From NCBI GenBank assembly GCA_038049695.1, contig CP142461.1:28155001-28219000 (forward strand): a stretch of DNA of 64,000 bases, given 5' to 3'. This document shows, one piece after another, positions 1-12,500 of this stretch (its first letter is position 1; every line of letters starts with the position of its first letter). The notes under the pieces were generated by a model. That model did not search any database, had not been told where the DNA came from, and saw only the letters and a program-made list of their open reading frames with translations. Source of the DNA: Cinnamomum chago (lineage: Eukaryota > Streptophyta > Magnoliopsida > Laurales > Lauraceae). The position numbers and the translations under genes were made by a program.

Positions 1-96
1 GAAATCGGCGAATCCGATTTGTTCGGCGTTACAGGGTCGAACAAACCGAATTTGTTCGGCCCTGTGTCGCCGAATGAAATTGGATTCGCCGATTTC
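1..96. repeat. 96-bp near-perfect palindrome (fold-back)
   Basis: The stretch reads almost the same on both strands. Its outer arms, GAAATCGGCGAATCC at the left and its complement ending at 96, match for 15 bases, and inner blocks (TTCGGCG, ACAGGG, CGAACAAA) also pair. The TCGGCGAA-type motif recurs several times. It resembles the motif-rich ends of other DNA-transposon-like repeats in this window. The left part of any larger element lies outside the window. Confidence 0.6.
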
Positions 97-149
97 AATG
101 ACAAATTTTATTAATTTTTACATCCAAAGCATTTGATTCTTCTCCATTT

Positions 150-420
150 GCTTGTCCACCGTGAGAGGGAGAGAGGATGGGGAGAGGGTGACCAAGGCGG
201 CGGTCGGCGACGAGCGGGGAGAGGGAAATAGAGAGGGAGAAGGAGAGGAAGAGGGAAAAGGAGAGTGGGCGGGCGGCGACGAGCAGGGAGAGGGAAAGAG
301 AGGGAAATAGAGAGGGAGAAGGAGAGGAAGATGATGAGGAAGAGGGAGAGGAGAGGAAGGGAAGAGGGTGGGCGGCGACAACGAGGAGAAGGGAGAGAGA
401 GGGAAGGGAATGGCGAGGGT
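150..420. repeat. Purine-rich (GA) low-complexity tract with internal duplication
   Basis: About 270 bp is almost entirely G and A on the + strand. A block beginning CGGCGACGAGC near 207 is repeated near 277, followed by the same GAGAGGGAAATAGAGAGGGAG run. Long apparent ORFs on the opposite strand here are Ser/Pro/Leu low-complexity artefacts. No gene is supported in 97..520. Confidence 0.7.
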
Positions 421-651
421 AGTTTAGAAATTTTTTGATTTTTTTTTTTTTTAAATATAGTATGTAGAGAGTTATTTGTAGTGTGTAGGTAGTCACTCTC
501 TAAAACAAAATTTCCCCCGCTCAAACTATTTCGTCTCCGCAAATAAATTCCACGATCCATGGCAACAACCCACCCCAACCACAAGACCGTAAAAAGTCTA
601 CAAAGTACAAATGACTGACTCCCGTCTTCGTGACTTTCCCTTAGCAAACCG

Positions 652-660
652 CCACGTGTC
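652..660 (+). promoter_or_regulatory. G-box / ABA-response element (CACGTGTC)
   Basis: The sequence contains CCACGTGTC, a G-box core followed by TC. This matches the ACGTGTC form of the ABA-responsive element bound by bZIP ABF/AREB factors (established knowledge). It lies about 115 bp upstream of a TATA-like box and upstream of the C2-domain (CAR-type) gene. ABA control of that gene is inference. Confidence 0.45.
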
Positions 661-691
661 AGTCCTCCAGCTTCCAGATTCCAGATTCCTT

Positions 692-726
692 CCCCAGTCC
701 CCAGTCCCCAGTCCCCAGTCCCCAGT
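692..726 (+). repeat. Five tandem copies of CCCCAGT
   Basis: Five perfect 7-bp units run head to tail between the G-box and the TATA-like box of the C2-domain gene. Spacing changes through unit slippage would alter the distance between those two sites. Confidence 0.85.
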
Positions 727-770
727 CCATTCCGCCCCTCGGACCAGCGACCGGCAACGAACGCTCGATC

Positions 771-877
771 AATAAATACCCAACACTCTCCCTCTTTTTC
801 GCCGAATGCCACGATTTAAATTTTTTAGGTATTAACAGACAGATTTCGGAGCCAAAGAATCGGCCCATATTGCTCCG
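771..877 (+). promoter_or_regulatory. Core promoter and probable non-coding first exon of the C2-domain gene
   Basis: AATAAATACC at 771..780 is a TATA-like box. A CT-rich initiator-like stretch follows (about 782..800). A possible 5' splice site, CCG|GTACGT, lies at 877/878. At the other end, TTTTACCAG at 3388 is a good 3' splice site followed by 41 nt of leader and the ATG at 3430. This suggests a leader split by a 2.5-kb intron. The first exon is inferred; no transcript is available. Confidence 0.4.
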
Positions 878-3388
878 GTACGTGTTTCTTTCCGTTACGA
901 TTTTCGCCCCCCTTTCCATCTAAGCTGTTTTCTTTCCAGCGGTTTCTGGTTTTATTTACACTGCATCTTCTGCTACAATAGTCTTCTCTCTTTTCCCTGA
1001 AAAGCGGTTTCTGTTTTTTTCTTTTTCTTTTTTTTATGGAAATAAGCGGTTTTGGTTTTTTTTTTTACATTGGAGTTAGGGCTGGTAGGGAACTGGTGTG
1101 GTTTTGGGCTGTGGGTGTGGGCCCAGTTTTGTTGAAGTGGGGGCGGTTGGATTGAAGAGACCTGTGTGTGGATGGTCCCTGATGGAATGAATTGATGAGG
1201 TGGGGCCTTTGGGTAGGTTTGAAAATGGGTCATGTTGTGCCCGGCATGAAGAAACTATGAGTCTGGGTCCAAGACCCAATACCCATGGGACCTGGATGTT
1301 GTGATCATAGAATAGTATTACTTTTTTTTTTCTTTTTTTTTTTTAAACAGAATAGTATTACTTAGATGGAAATTAGATGATGTATGCAAATAAGCATTCA
1401 AGTGGATGTTTTAAATTGTGACATGTATTTTTTTTTTTTAAATGTAGTTGGTGATTGAATTAGTCAATTCATCATGTATAGTATGCAAATTGAATGTACC
1501 AATTATTGAAACTTGAGCTCCATATAATGTTTCTTTCGAAAGATACAGATTAATTTGTGTGCTTTTGACATCAATCATTTAATACATGGTTGCTTTTTTA
1601 ATGTCCCAAATCTGCATCAAATGGTCAAAGTTCCATCCCAAATCAGTTAAGACTGTGATTTGTATAATTGAAGAAAAGAGCAAGGAGAAGCGGAAAGGCA
1701 GAAGCAATTTAGAATTTTTTTTTTATTTTATACCCATAAAATCTTTCAATCAATCCCAGTAGGATTAGGACTCTTCTCTTCTGATTTTCGGCAATTGTAA
1801 CCCTATAGAAGGAGCATTAGAGATTGTATTATTACCATTCAAAAAACTTTCTTGTATTGTTCATTTAGAAACTTATCAATAAAATTATAGTTGTAGGTTT
1901 CAGGTTCCCTCCAGTTTGGCAACTCTATTATTAGAGTAAGTGAAGTAAAGTTGATTTTGAAGAAAGAATAAAATATAAGTGGGTTATGATGGTATTTTGT
2001 TTTTAATTGTTTGTTATGGAATTTTTTTTACTTTTTGTATGGGAAAGTGGAGTTTTTTTTTGTATTTCAGTGGATAAAGGTGATTGCTTTTTTACTTTTT
2101 TTGAAAAAGATGGAGGGAGTTTTGAATTAAAGTGCTTTTGATTTGACATCTTATCTGAAAAATGAAGGCTTTACTTTACTTTTACTATGTTAGTAAAGTG
2201 TCAAACTAGCCCGGTGTTGAGTTCCCTCAAATGATCGGAGTCTTTGCTTTTATTTTTCTCTTTTATTTTGGTGTAGAATATGACACCGATAGAGATGGCA
2301 AAGACATTGGTGGTGGCAATGGTGCTGGTTGACCTCCAGTGGATGGAGTTTGAAGTTTAAGACACTAGGCAAATCCATGGTGTGAATGCCAAAGGAAAGG
2401 TGCGCGCTAATTATGGTAGGCGGATAATCAAGAAAAAAAAATGTTGACAGCGAGGGGAGTTTAGTTGGAATGGTTGGTCTTGTGGCTCCCATTAGGTAGC
2501 ATGACAACAATCATAGAGGAGTATAGGTTTAAGGGCTCTCCTTTTGACTTACTAGTAAGAAGAAAAATGGAAATCATTCAACTGAGCGGGTTACTGTTTT
2601 GAGGATCTAGATGTTGTCCAAATCTTAGCAGTTAGATAATATTAGATAGTTGCAAAATTTGCATGATCATATAACGGGCCTGCAAAATTTGCTATTTAAA
2701 ACAACTGGGGGAGGAAAGGTTGTGTTTGGTGGCTCAGGTGGGGCTCAAAACCTTAGGAATAGTCTGTCCATTTTTGAATTGTCTTTGTGTGTAGTCTGCT
2801 CAATGCTTGCGTATGTTGAGGCAGGAAGATCTGTTTTGTTCTATTGGAGAATAACATTAACGTTGCTTATGTTGAGGCATGAGGCTCTGTTTTGGTCTAT
2901 TGGAGAATAACATTAAAAATAAATTGGCCCAACCTCTCTCATAATAGGAGTATCTTTTACCACTGTACTTTGTGCTGGTTTGGAAAGGCACGGGGCTCTG
3001 TGAGGGTAGACTTGAGAAAGAAGTGGGTTAAGGAGGTAGTGCCGTGTTCTTCTTCAATGTTTAGAATTGTGGGACATACCTTTGTTAGGCTAATGATTTG
3101 AGTTTGCTTTTCAATCAAAGAAATTTTTTTCCTGGCAGTTCGTTTTCATCTTTAATTATATCTTCGCATTCAGTATAATTTTTTTTCTTAGATAGTTAGC
3201 GTATACTATAGTAATTGATTTTTTGCACAAAAAATGTCATTATTTATTAGAAATGCTCTTAGATGCACTATTTGTTGATTCTGGGTACTATTTCAGTCTT
3301 CTTTCTTGCTACTTTTGCTGTGACTGTGAGTATTAGTGAAGTTTTTCTTGCTATCCTGAAATTTCTTTCGATATTCCTGTTTTACCAG
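878..3388 (+). other. Probable 5'-leader intron of the C2-domain gene
   Basis: This AT-rich, T-tract-rich non-coding DNA lies between the proposed donor at 878 and the acceptor ending at 3388. It contains one Tourist-like MITE (1908..2212). Nothing else recognisable was seen; short ORFs here have no family resemblance. Confidence 0.4.
1908..2212. mobile_element. Tourist-like (PIF/Harbinger-type) MITE, copy 1
   Basis: This 305-bp element is closely similar along its length to 50398..50698. Both have terminal inverted repeats of the form GGGCYAGTTTGGCA. The left end here is slightly decayed (CCCTCCAGTTTGGC) and the target-site duplication is not clear. The TIR style and the TAA duplication on the second copy point to the PIF/Harbinger superfamily. 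It has no coding capacity. Confidence 0.75.
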
Positions 3389-3429
3389 GTGTTGTATTTG
3401 TTTCAAAGTCGTCTTGCAAAACTAGACGC

Positions 3430-3540
3430 ATGGAAGAAGCTATTGGGATCCTTAAAGTAACTGTGGTACAAGGAAAAGGGTTGGTAGTTCGAGATTTCAC
3501 AAGCAGCGATCCTTATGTCATTCTCAAGTTGGGAAATCAG
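3430..3540 (+). CDS. CAR: CAR-type gene, coding exon 1
   Basis: 37 codons (MEEAIGILKV to LKLGNQ) cover the first beta strands and the first Ca2+ loop. The exon ends AATCAG|GTCTTT. Confidence 0.88.
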
Positions 3541-6500
3541 GTCTTTTCTTGAAGGGTTTTTTTTTTTTTTTTTTTTTGACATCCCTCCATCTCACTTATG
3601 ATTTTGGTGGAAATGGTTACATTTTTACTTGACTTTACGTTTCTTGTCTTAACACTATTAGCTATGCCAAAGAGACTTACTAGATTGGGGCTTAATGAAC
3701 TAAAAAATGTACAAACCAACGGTGTTTTAATTTGAAAGTCTTGATGTTCTGATCTTTCAGCAGTAGCTTAGGTACAAAGTTAAGTACAGACCAATGATGT
3801 TAAACTCTAATTACTGAATTATAGAATAGCTGTTTGTGTCTCTGTTACAGTTTTATAGTTGTGCATTTCTCTTACAGCATGCATCTCTTATACTTTATAT
3901 CTATTCTTTTTCCCTTGACAAATTCTTCTTGACATTTAAAAAGTTGTGTTAGTGATGTTGTCTTGAAAAATAAAAACCATGGTATGTGTTATTCGCTTAG
4001 ATGTCAATTTGGTTTCAGCTGTTTCTGCAATTTTTTTAAAAACCCTGTTTTGGTAAGTTTTAATATTTGAAATACATAATTAGAAAAATATGAAATAGAA
4101 AAAAAAAAGGTGAAATTAACATGAACAGAGGCTATTACAAGAGTGCAGTGAAGTCATCTTTCCTACGGGAGCAAATGTCTCTTTTTAGTCAACACAGTCA
4201 TTCTTAGGTAAGTCCTTTAGCTTCTAAGAAAGACTTGAAGTGCTCAATGCCCATCAGATTTGGTCTTAATCTTGTGTACTCCTTTTCAGCCAGTAACGCT
4301 CTTTCCATATGGCAAAGAAATAAGCTCCCTAGTATGCACCTTTTTACGAGCCGCGAGTTCTTCTTTTAGCTTGTTCAAGTGATGAAGAAGCATATTTATA
4401 AGATTTTGGTTAAGAATGGATAACTGGGGAAGTTTGATCCATGGATAAGAAACCATATCTAGAAGCATGAATCGTTTTACGAAGTAGATACCTTCGATTC
4501 TCAAGTGTGGTCCCTTACTACAGGAGCATATGGTGTGGGTAAAATAGCAACGGTTCAAACGTCCAAAGTTGTCAGTTTGGACCATGGGTATAAACCTGTA
4601 AAGGTTTTCCAGACGGAAAGGCCTAAGGATGCGTTTCTGCAATGCCGAAGATTCGTCGGTAGCATGGACAAACCTCCAATTTTTCATGCTCACCAATGTG
4701 TCACGGTTCGGTGCAGTGATTTTTTGTGGGAAGAGGAAAAAAATTTGTGCTATTTTCCCTCAACTCCGTGGAAAACCATTTCCTACGGAAGGGGATAGAA
4801 AACTGCTCTCTTATGCCACCATGGAAAAGGAATCGCAATGCTGCAGAATTCTAGCATTGTGAAAATGCATACTAAAGGAAGAATATTCAGTTGGAAGCAG
4901 ATCTGGAAAACAATCAATTGTAATCAAAGATTTGCTAGGGGAATAGAAAATGCTGGCAAAGAGTAATGCAAGGAAAGTTACATTACATCTAAGGATTATG
5001 ATGCAAACTTGGTTAAGCTTTGGATCATAACACTAATATGAGTGTTGATTGAGGAGAACTTGGTTCTTTTGTGGTTGGGAAGCAAAATGAAATCGGTAAA
5101 CTCAAATACGTAAAGATCATATTGAGGTTTTGTTGTGCAAATTTTCAAAAGAAATGATACCAAAAAGAACTATGAATGGATTGCAGTTTTTAAGGAAAAC
5201 AACAATGAGAGCAAGTTCTCCCCCAACAAGCAATAGGTGCTTGAGAAGAATGAAGCATGCAGCAAGCAGTCTCAACATTATGTCGATGTTTCCATTCTTC
5301 AAGTCTGATCTGTACAGGGTTATAGGGACAACAAAAATGTGCTTGTGTTCCTTCACCTAAAAGACATTCACTCTTTTTTTTTAATGGTAAAAGTCATTCA
5401 CTCTAATTAGATGAAAGATATTCACTCCCAGAATTATATCTTTTTTTCTTTTCTTTTTTTTGGATTTTAGCAAGAAACTAGGAGACAATTTTTTTTAATG
5501 GTAACTATGAGGCAATCATTTGAGCTAAGGATACATAAATAGTTTAAAAAAAAGAAGAAGGTTTGATCCAATATATTCAATATTCATGTAAAATTTAGAG
5601 CAATCATCTGAACAAAAGAAAGAAACCCTTTCTTTTAGTTGAGAAGCTGGACCCCAATCCAGGCTGAAAGGCCACGAATTCTGTGTTTTTGGCTGAAAAA
5701 CACAAATGTGACAATTCTGGGTTGAAAAGCTGCTTATTGTGAGTTTTGGGCTAAAAAACACGAATTTGACAATTCCAGGCTGAAAATCCACAACCCCAAA
5801 TGTCCGAGTGAATTAATTCAGAAGGTCCAATAGTAGAAGGAAAACTTCTGCTGAATGGTAAAGTTTTATTTGGACAATTAACATCCCAAAAATAAGATGG
5901 ATCAATAAAAGAAACAATGCCTTTAGAGCAGGTGAAATTGATTGTTTTGGACATGTTGAAGAGACATGTCCTAATCTAAAATGCCTGAGATGAAATCAAT
6001 GTTTACTGAAGAAAACTGAACTGAAGCAACTATTGGGATCGTTATTAGCAATAGTTAGGAAGAAGAAATTGGATGGAATGTCATGGTCTCTCAAGGAACT
6101 AGACGAATTGCTTTATAGCCTTCATAGGAGATACAATAGGAAATGTACAACTCGTCAAGATAATTACAGTCAAAACCAATGTTTAAAAAATCAGACTCGG
6201 GACCCAACTCAGCCAGGGCCGAGTCTGAGTTGACTCGGCTGACTCGGGCGAGTTGCATGGGACTCGGCTAAGTTGGGTTTGTTCCAGAAAAATTAATAAA
6301 ATATACTGGAAAAAGAAATCATGGAGAGCCCCATCTCTTGTAGCTCACTCCCAAGCCCCAGCTAATTCTGGAAATTAAAAAAAAGGGGGAAAATCAGCCA
6401 AGAAGAAAGAGGAGGGGATGGGGGAGATGAAGAGATGATGGGCGGTGGGTAAGGTTGCAAGTGAGTTGGCTCGGCTAAGACCGAGAGAAGAGAACAGAAA

Positions 6501-9500
6501 GAAGGAGGAGCAGCAACCACCTGCCACCCGCCAGCTTTCCCTCTCTCTGCTCTCCAGCATCCTCCCCAAAAAACCAACCAAAAGGTTTTTCACTTTCCAA
6601 GCAACAAGAGATACTTTTCCTTTTCTTCTTTGTTTTTAAGCGATGGTATCTCTCTCTTTCTCTTGCACCTTTTTTACCTTTTCTGCTTGTCTTATTCCTC
6701 CCATCCCCTCTTTTTACTTTTTCAGCTTTTGTCTTTTTTCCTCCCATCCCCTCTTTTTTTGCTTTTTCTGCTTTTATCCTTTCCTCTCATCCCCTTTCTT
6801 TTCTTTTTTAACAAAATGATGCATCTGAGTCGGACTTGTGGGAGTCTGAGTCCGAGTCCCATGGGACCCGACTCGTTAATTGCTGAGTCCGAATCGACTC
6901 AGATTCGGCCATGGTCAAAACTTACTGATTATAGCTAATCAATTATCCTAATTACAACTACTAGAATCCTATTGATATTACATCCTAGAATACATTAAAT
7001 TACACACACGTGGGACATATTATTGTATGTGGTGCCCCCTTACTCTCTACTCTGCCTCAAATTGATGCTAAATTGATGCAGAGTTGATTGTAGCATCAAT
7101 TTGGTATTCAGAATATCATGGTGATATTTAATCATTGCTTTTATCTTTTCCTCTCATCCCCTTTCTTTTCTTTTTTAACAAAATGATGCATCTGAGTCGG
7201 ACTTGTGGGAGTCTGAGTCCGAGTCCCATGGGACCTGACTCGTTAATTGTTGAGTCTGAATCGACTCAGATTCGGCCATGGTCAAAATTTACTGATTATA
7301 GCTAATCAATTATCCTAATTACAACTACTAGAATCCTATTGATATTACATCCTAGAATGCAATAAATTACACACACGTGGGACATATTATTGTATGTGGT
7401 GCCCCCTTACTCTCGACTCTGCCTCAAATTGAGGCTAAATTGATGCAGAGTTGATTGTAGCATCAATTTGGTATTCAGAATATCATGGTGATATTTAATC
7501 ATTGCTTTAGTAAAGAGGTTTGCCAATTAGTTTTTGAGATGAAAAATGTGGATTGTGGAAGATGTAGATCTTTTGAGACAACATGTTCAAGAAGGAAGTG
7601 GGAATCAACTTTATTGTGTTTGGTCCGCTCATGACAAATAGGAATGCTGGCAATCCTGATAGTAATTGTGTTATCAGCGAAAAGCAGAGTAGATCCCAGA
7701 ATTAGAACTCCTAATCCAGTTAATTTTTACTGATATTGTTGAAATATCAAGGGTATTCAACAGTCGTTTAAAATACAGTATATTCCCTTCTAGATGGTCA
7801 CTGACTTCTTCTAAATCCTTTGATCAAATGATGGGCCCCACAGTTGATACAGCACATAGACAGTGAAGCAGATGTAGCTCTGGTGTTGAGAAATGTTGCA
7901 GTGATCAATTGTACACAGATGATGTCGCATGGCCTTCTGGAACAGAGATGAAGTCACAGACAAAGACATAAGGCCACTTTCCCACAAGTTCCAACTCGTT
8001 GTAAGATGAAACCTTTCTAGGACAGGTAATAACTTTGCACAATCAAGTGCTGACTTACGATGGACTAGAGATTTACAAAACCAGAACCTTCCTCGTAATA
8101 TCTGATCTCATATTACGAAAACCCAAGAAATTTTGGATGCAATTTTCTGCCTTCATTGATCAGCCCTTGGGGTATTTATTGTCAAATCCAGCAAAGGGAA
8201 GAAGAAGATAGAAAATACTTTGTGAATTCGATGATCCCTTTAAGGGTCACAATGCTCCTTTATATATAAATATAGTTGCTATACATGTTAGAGTGATTGT
8301 AGCAATCAACTAGATTACAGTCATTCTAATCTAATTATATCTCCTAATAAGGAAAAGATTAAAGTTACATAGCTGTACACACATGAGATAATTTGTCTCA
8401 CAAGTTTGGGCTTTATTTGTCATGGGCTGTGACCCACTGACCCATTTAGCACTAACCCATTTGACACCCCCCCCTCAAATTGATGCGGGTGAATCCATGA
8501 GCATCAATTTGCCAACTAAGAATTGGTGTCGTGGCCGGGGAAGTCCCTTGGTAAAGATATTTGCAATTTGAAGTCCGGTAGGAACATGAGGAAGAGTAAT
8601 TGCTTCACGCACAAATTCATCACGGATGTAATAACAAGCCACCTCAATATGCTTTGTGCGTTCATGGAAGACAGGATTTTTAGTAATCCGTATGGCACTA
8701 GTATTGTCGGCATAAAGAGGAGTATGACCAGATTGTGGAAATCCAAGCTCAGAAAAGAGACCCCGAAGCCAGACAATTTCAGAGGTAGCAGCCGACATAG
8801 CACGATATTCTACTTCTATGGATGATTTGGAGACCTTATCTTGTTTCTTACATTTTTGGGAAATTAACGAGTCCCCAAGGAACATGCACCAACCTGTGGT
8901 AGATTGTTGACTATCAGGGCAACCAGCCCAGTCAGAATCTGAGTAAGCAATGAGAGAAGTCGAATTGCCCACAGGAAAGAAATGACCACGAGATGGTGTA
9001 TGAAGAACATATCGAAGAATGCGCCAAACAGCAACGAGGTGGAGATGGCGTGGTTGTGTCATGAACTGACTGACCAGATTCACCGCATAGGAGATATCGG
9101 GCCAAGTGATAGTCAAGTAGATCAAACTACCGACTAAACGACGATACATTGTGGCATCAGGAAGAAGATCGCCCGTATCGTGCGCGAGCTGAAGATTGGC
9201 CTCAACGGGTGTATCTATAGGAGTAGAGTTTTGAAGACCAGCCGTCTCAATGAGATCCATAGCATATTTGTGTTGATCAAGAATGATACCTTTCTCTGAT
9301 TGATGAACCTCAAGGCCTAAAAAGTATGTGAGTGGCCCTAAATCTTTCATATGGAAAGATTCATATAAGGATGCTTGTAGATGGGTGATCATCCCAGAAT
9401 CTGTCCCAGAGATGATGATATCATCCACATACACCAATAGGACGGTAATCCCATTTGAGGAGCGATGAAGGAACATAGAAGGATCAGAGGCACTTTGAGT

Positions 9501-12500
9501 GAACTGTGGATGAAAGAGAGCATCCCTAAATTTTTCAAACCAAGCACGCGGAGCTTTCCTGAAGACCATATAGAGAGCGTCGTAAGCGCGTGCAATCTCC
9601 TGCCGAGGCACCCGTAATTCCTTGGGGAAGTCGCATATAGACTTCTTCCTTGAGATCACCATGAAGGAAGGCATCCTTGACATCAAATTGGTAAAGAGGC
9701 CTGGAGTGAGAAGCAGCAATGGCAAGAACAGTACGGATTGTTGTCATTTTTGCAACTGGAGCAAATGTTTCTTCATAGTCGATGCCATATTCTTGTCGGT
9801 TGCCGAGAGCGACTAACCGTGCTTTATAACAATCCAAAGAGCCATCAGCCTTAAGTTTGACGGAAAAAACCCATTTGCAGCCGATAGGTTTTGTAGATGA
9901 GGGACATGGAACAATATCCCAGGTATGATTCTCCTGTAGTGCCGTTAATTCGTCTTGCATAGCCTTTTGCCAACAGTCATGCTTCATCACCTACAAGTAA
10001 GAAGTAGGAATAACAATGGAGGAGAGGGTAGTAAGCAAGGATGTGTGAGTGAACCAATATTTGTCTGGAGGCTTGGAGAGACGAGTAGAGCGTTGAAGCT
10101 GAACTGGAGAGGAAGCAGCGTGTGATGAAGCAGGGGCAAGATCTGGTGCTGGCAAGGGATCTGGAGGGGAAGGCAGCAGTGGAACATCCTTATGACGACT
10201 TTGTTCATAAACAATGAGTGGAGAAGAGATTGAGTCAGAAAAATCTGGTAGATGAGAGAAAGAAGGTAAAGGAGAGGAATGGGTAGAAAAAAAATGTTGA
10301 TTTTCGAAAAATGTGACATTTCGAGAGATGCGAAGACGGTTGAGCACAGGATCATAACAGATATACCCCTTTTGGTGAGATGCGTAGCCAAGGAACGCAC
10401 ATTTGGCAGATTGAGCAGTTAATTTGGTACGTTCGGTCGGAGGAAGATGAACAAAACACGCATCCAAAAATGCGCAGGTGGGTATACGTAGGATCTGTAT
10501 GAAAGAGACGAAAGTATGTTGTTTGATTGTTAAGGTGATGGGATGGTAAGCGATTGATTAAGTGAACCGCAGTGGCTAAAGCTTAGGGCCAAAAACATGC
10601 GGGAACCGATGATTCTAAGAGAAGAACGAACAGTATCGAGTAGATGTCTATTTTTTCGTTCAGCAACTCCATTCTGTTGAGGAGTGTAAGGGCACGATCG
10701 CTATGGTAAAATCCCGTATTTTTGCAAATAAGTTTGAAACGGATGGGACATATATTCCCCTCCGGAATCAGATCGGAGAACTTTTATGCGAGTAGAAAAC
10801 TGATTTTCAACTTATGCCATAAATTTTTGGAAAGCATCAAAGACTTAAGATTTAGAGTGCAAGAAATAAACCCATGTGAATCTACCATGATCATCAATAA
10901 AAGTGACAAAATATTTGAAATTTGTATGAGAGATTACAGGAGTAATCCCCCAGACGTCACTATGAATAATGTCAAAGCAATTTGAAGCTATAGTAGATTT
11001 GGAAGAAAAGGGAAGAACTTTGCTTTTTCCAAGTTTGTATACAGAACACTCATTAGAAATGTGACTAAAAGATGTTTTATTTTCATTAAGACTACCAGTG
11101 TTCAACATCAAAGATAACAATTTTGAATGAGGATGGCCTAATCTATTATGCCAGAGCCTCCAAACATCTTGAGGAGAAAAACAAGAAAAAGCAGAGAGCT
11201 GGTTATTCTGAGAAGAAGGCATAACGAGAGGAAACAGGCGTCCACACTTAGGCCCCTTCGTGATCACCGTCCCCGACACTTGATCCTGCACAACACAACC
11301 AGAGAAGGAAACATTACAATTATCATCAATCAGTTGTCCAACAGACAAAAGATTTGTAGTTAGATGAGGAGAGAGGAAGACATTTGTGAGAGGTAATGAA
11401 TGAATGATATCACCAGTAGCTGTAATAGGAAGCTTTTGACCATCAACAGTATGGACTTGTAAATTTCCATTGTATGGTTGCAGGTTAGAGAGATGAGTGG
11501 TGGAGGAGGTCATGTGATTGGAAGCTCCAGAATCAATAAACCATATGGAGGAAGAGGATTGGTGGCTACCTGAAATGCCAAGTGCAGAGAAGGCATTTAT
11601 GATCATTTGTTGAATAAGCTCAGGGGTGATTTGAGGAGCAGTATTGGAGGCAGGAGGTGGTGAAGGCATGACCGGTGCTAAAGGACTAGCACTGGAAGTA
11701 GTAGCATCTGCAATATTGACATGATATGCTCGTGGAGTGCGATTTTGTGACCGCCTTTTGCAGTCAGTAATAACATGACCATTGGATTTGCAGTAATTAC
11801 AAAACTTGGTCTTACATTGTGAGACATAGTGTCCATAATTCTTGCAGCCAAAGCATTGGATTTTGCTGAGATCTCTTGCTGGAGGTTGTCCTTTAGAAGC
11901 AGAAGTAGTATGATGAACGATCCCTCCCGGATCGTGAGAGACTCGGGGTGTAATTGGCAGTGACAACAAATGCGACATCAGGAGAGTTTCCTAAGGACTG
12001 TTACTTCAGAGCATGCTGAGTGAGCTGACTTTGTTCCTCTCGCAAGAGTTCATTAAGACACTCATTCATGGATGGAGATGGAACCCTGCTCATCAGATTG
12101 GCACGAAGGATCTCATATTCAAATCTCAATTTCATGAGGAACTGGTCTCTGTGAGAAGTTGCCTGTAATTTTTTAATCTCAGAAAGAGCGGCCTCGGATA
12201 CATTGAGGTATTTGATTTCATCATACTCAGCCCATAAATTAAGAAAACCCGTATAATAGTCCTGGATGGAAGAGGTGCCTTGGGAATACTGAGCAATCTC
12301 CAGTTCAAGCTGGTATTGACGGGCATAGTTCCCTTGGTGATACACTTGTTTCAGATATTCCCACATCTCCTTAGAGGTCTTGTAAGGTTTGAGATTCAGG
12401 ATATATTGGGGTTCAACGGAACCAAGAATCCAGGTTTTTAGTTTGGCATCCTTTGTATTCCAAGAGAGTATTTTTTTCTCATCTTCCTTAGGTCGCGGAT

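Noticed and set aside
95..812. ORFs of 87 to 233 codons on the minus strand
   Set aside because: Ser/Pro/Leu-rich products of the GA-rich tract; no family resemblance.
4286..4862. Possible gene (ORFs of 136, 97 and 77 codons on both strands)
   Set aside because: No recognised motif, frames overlap antisense, and it lies in an intron; probably chance or very old repeat.
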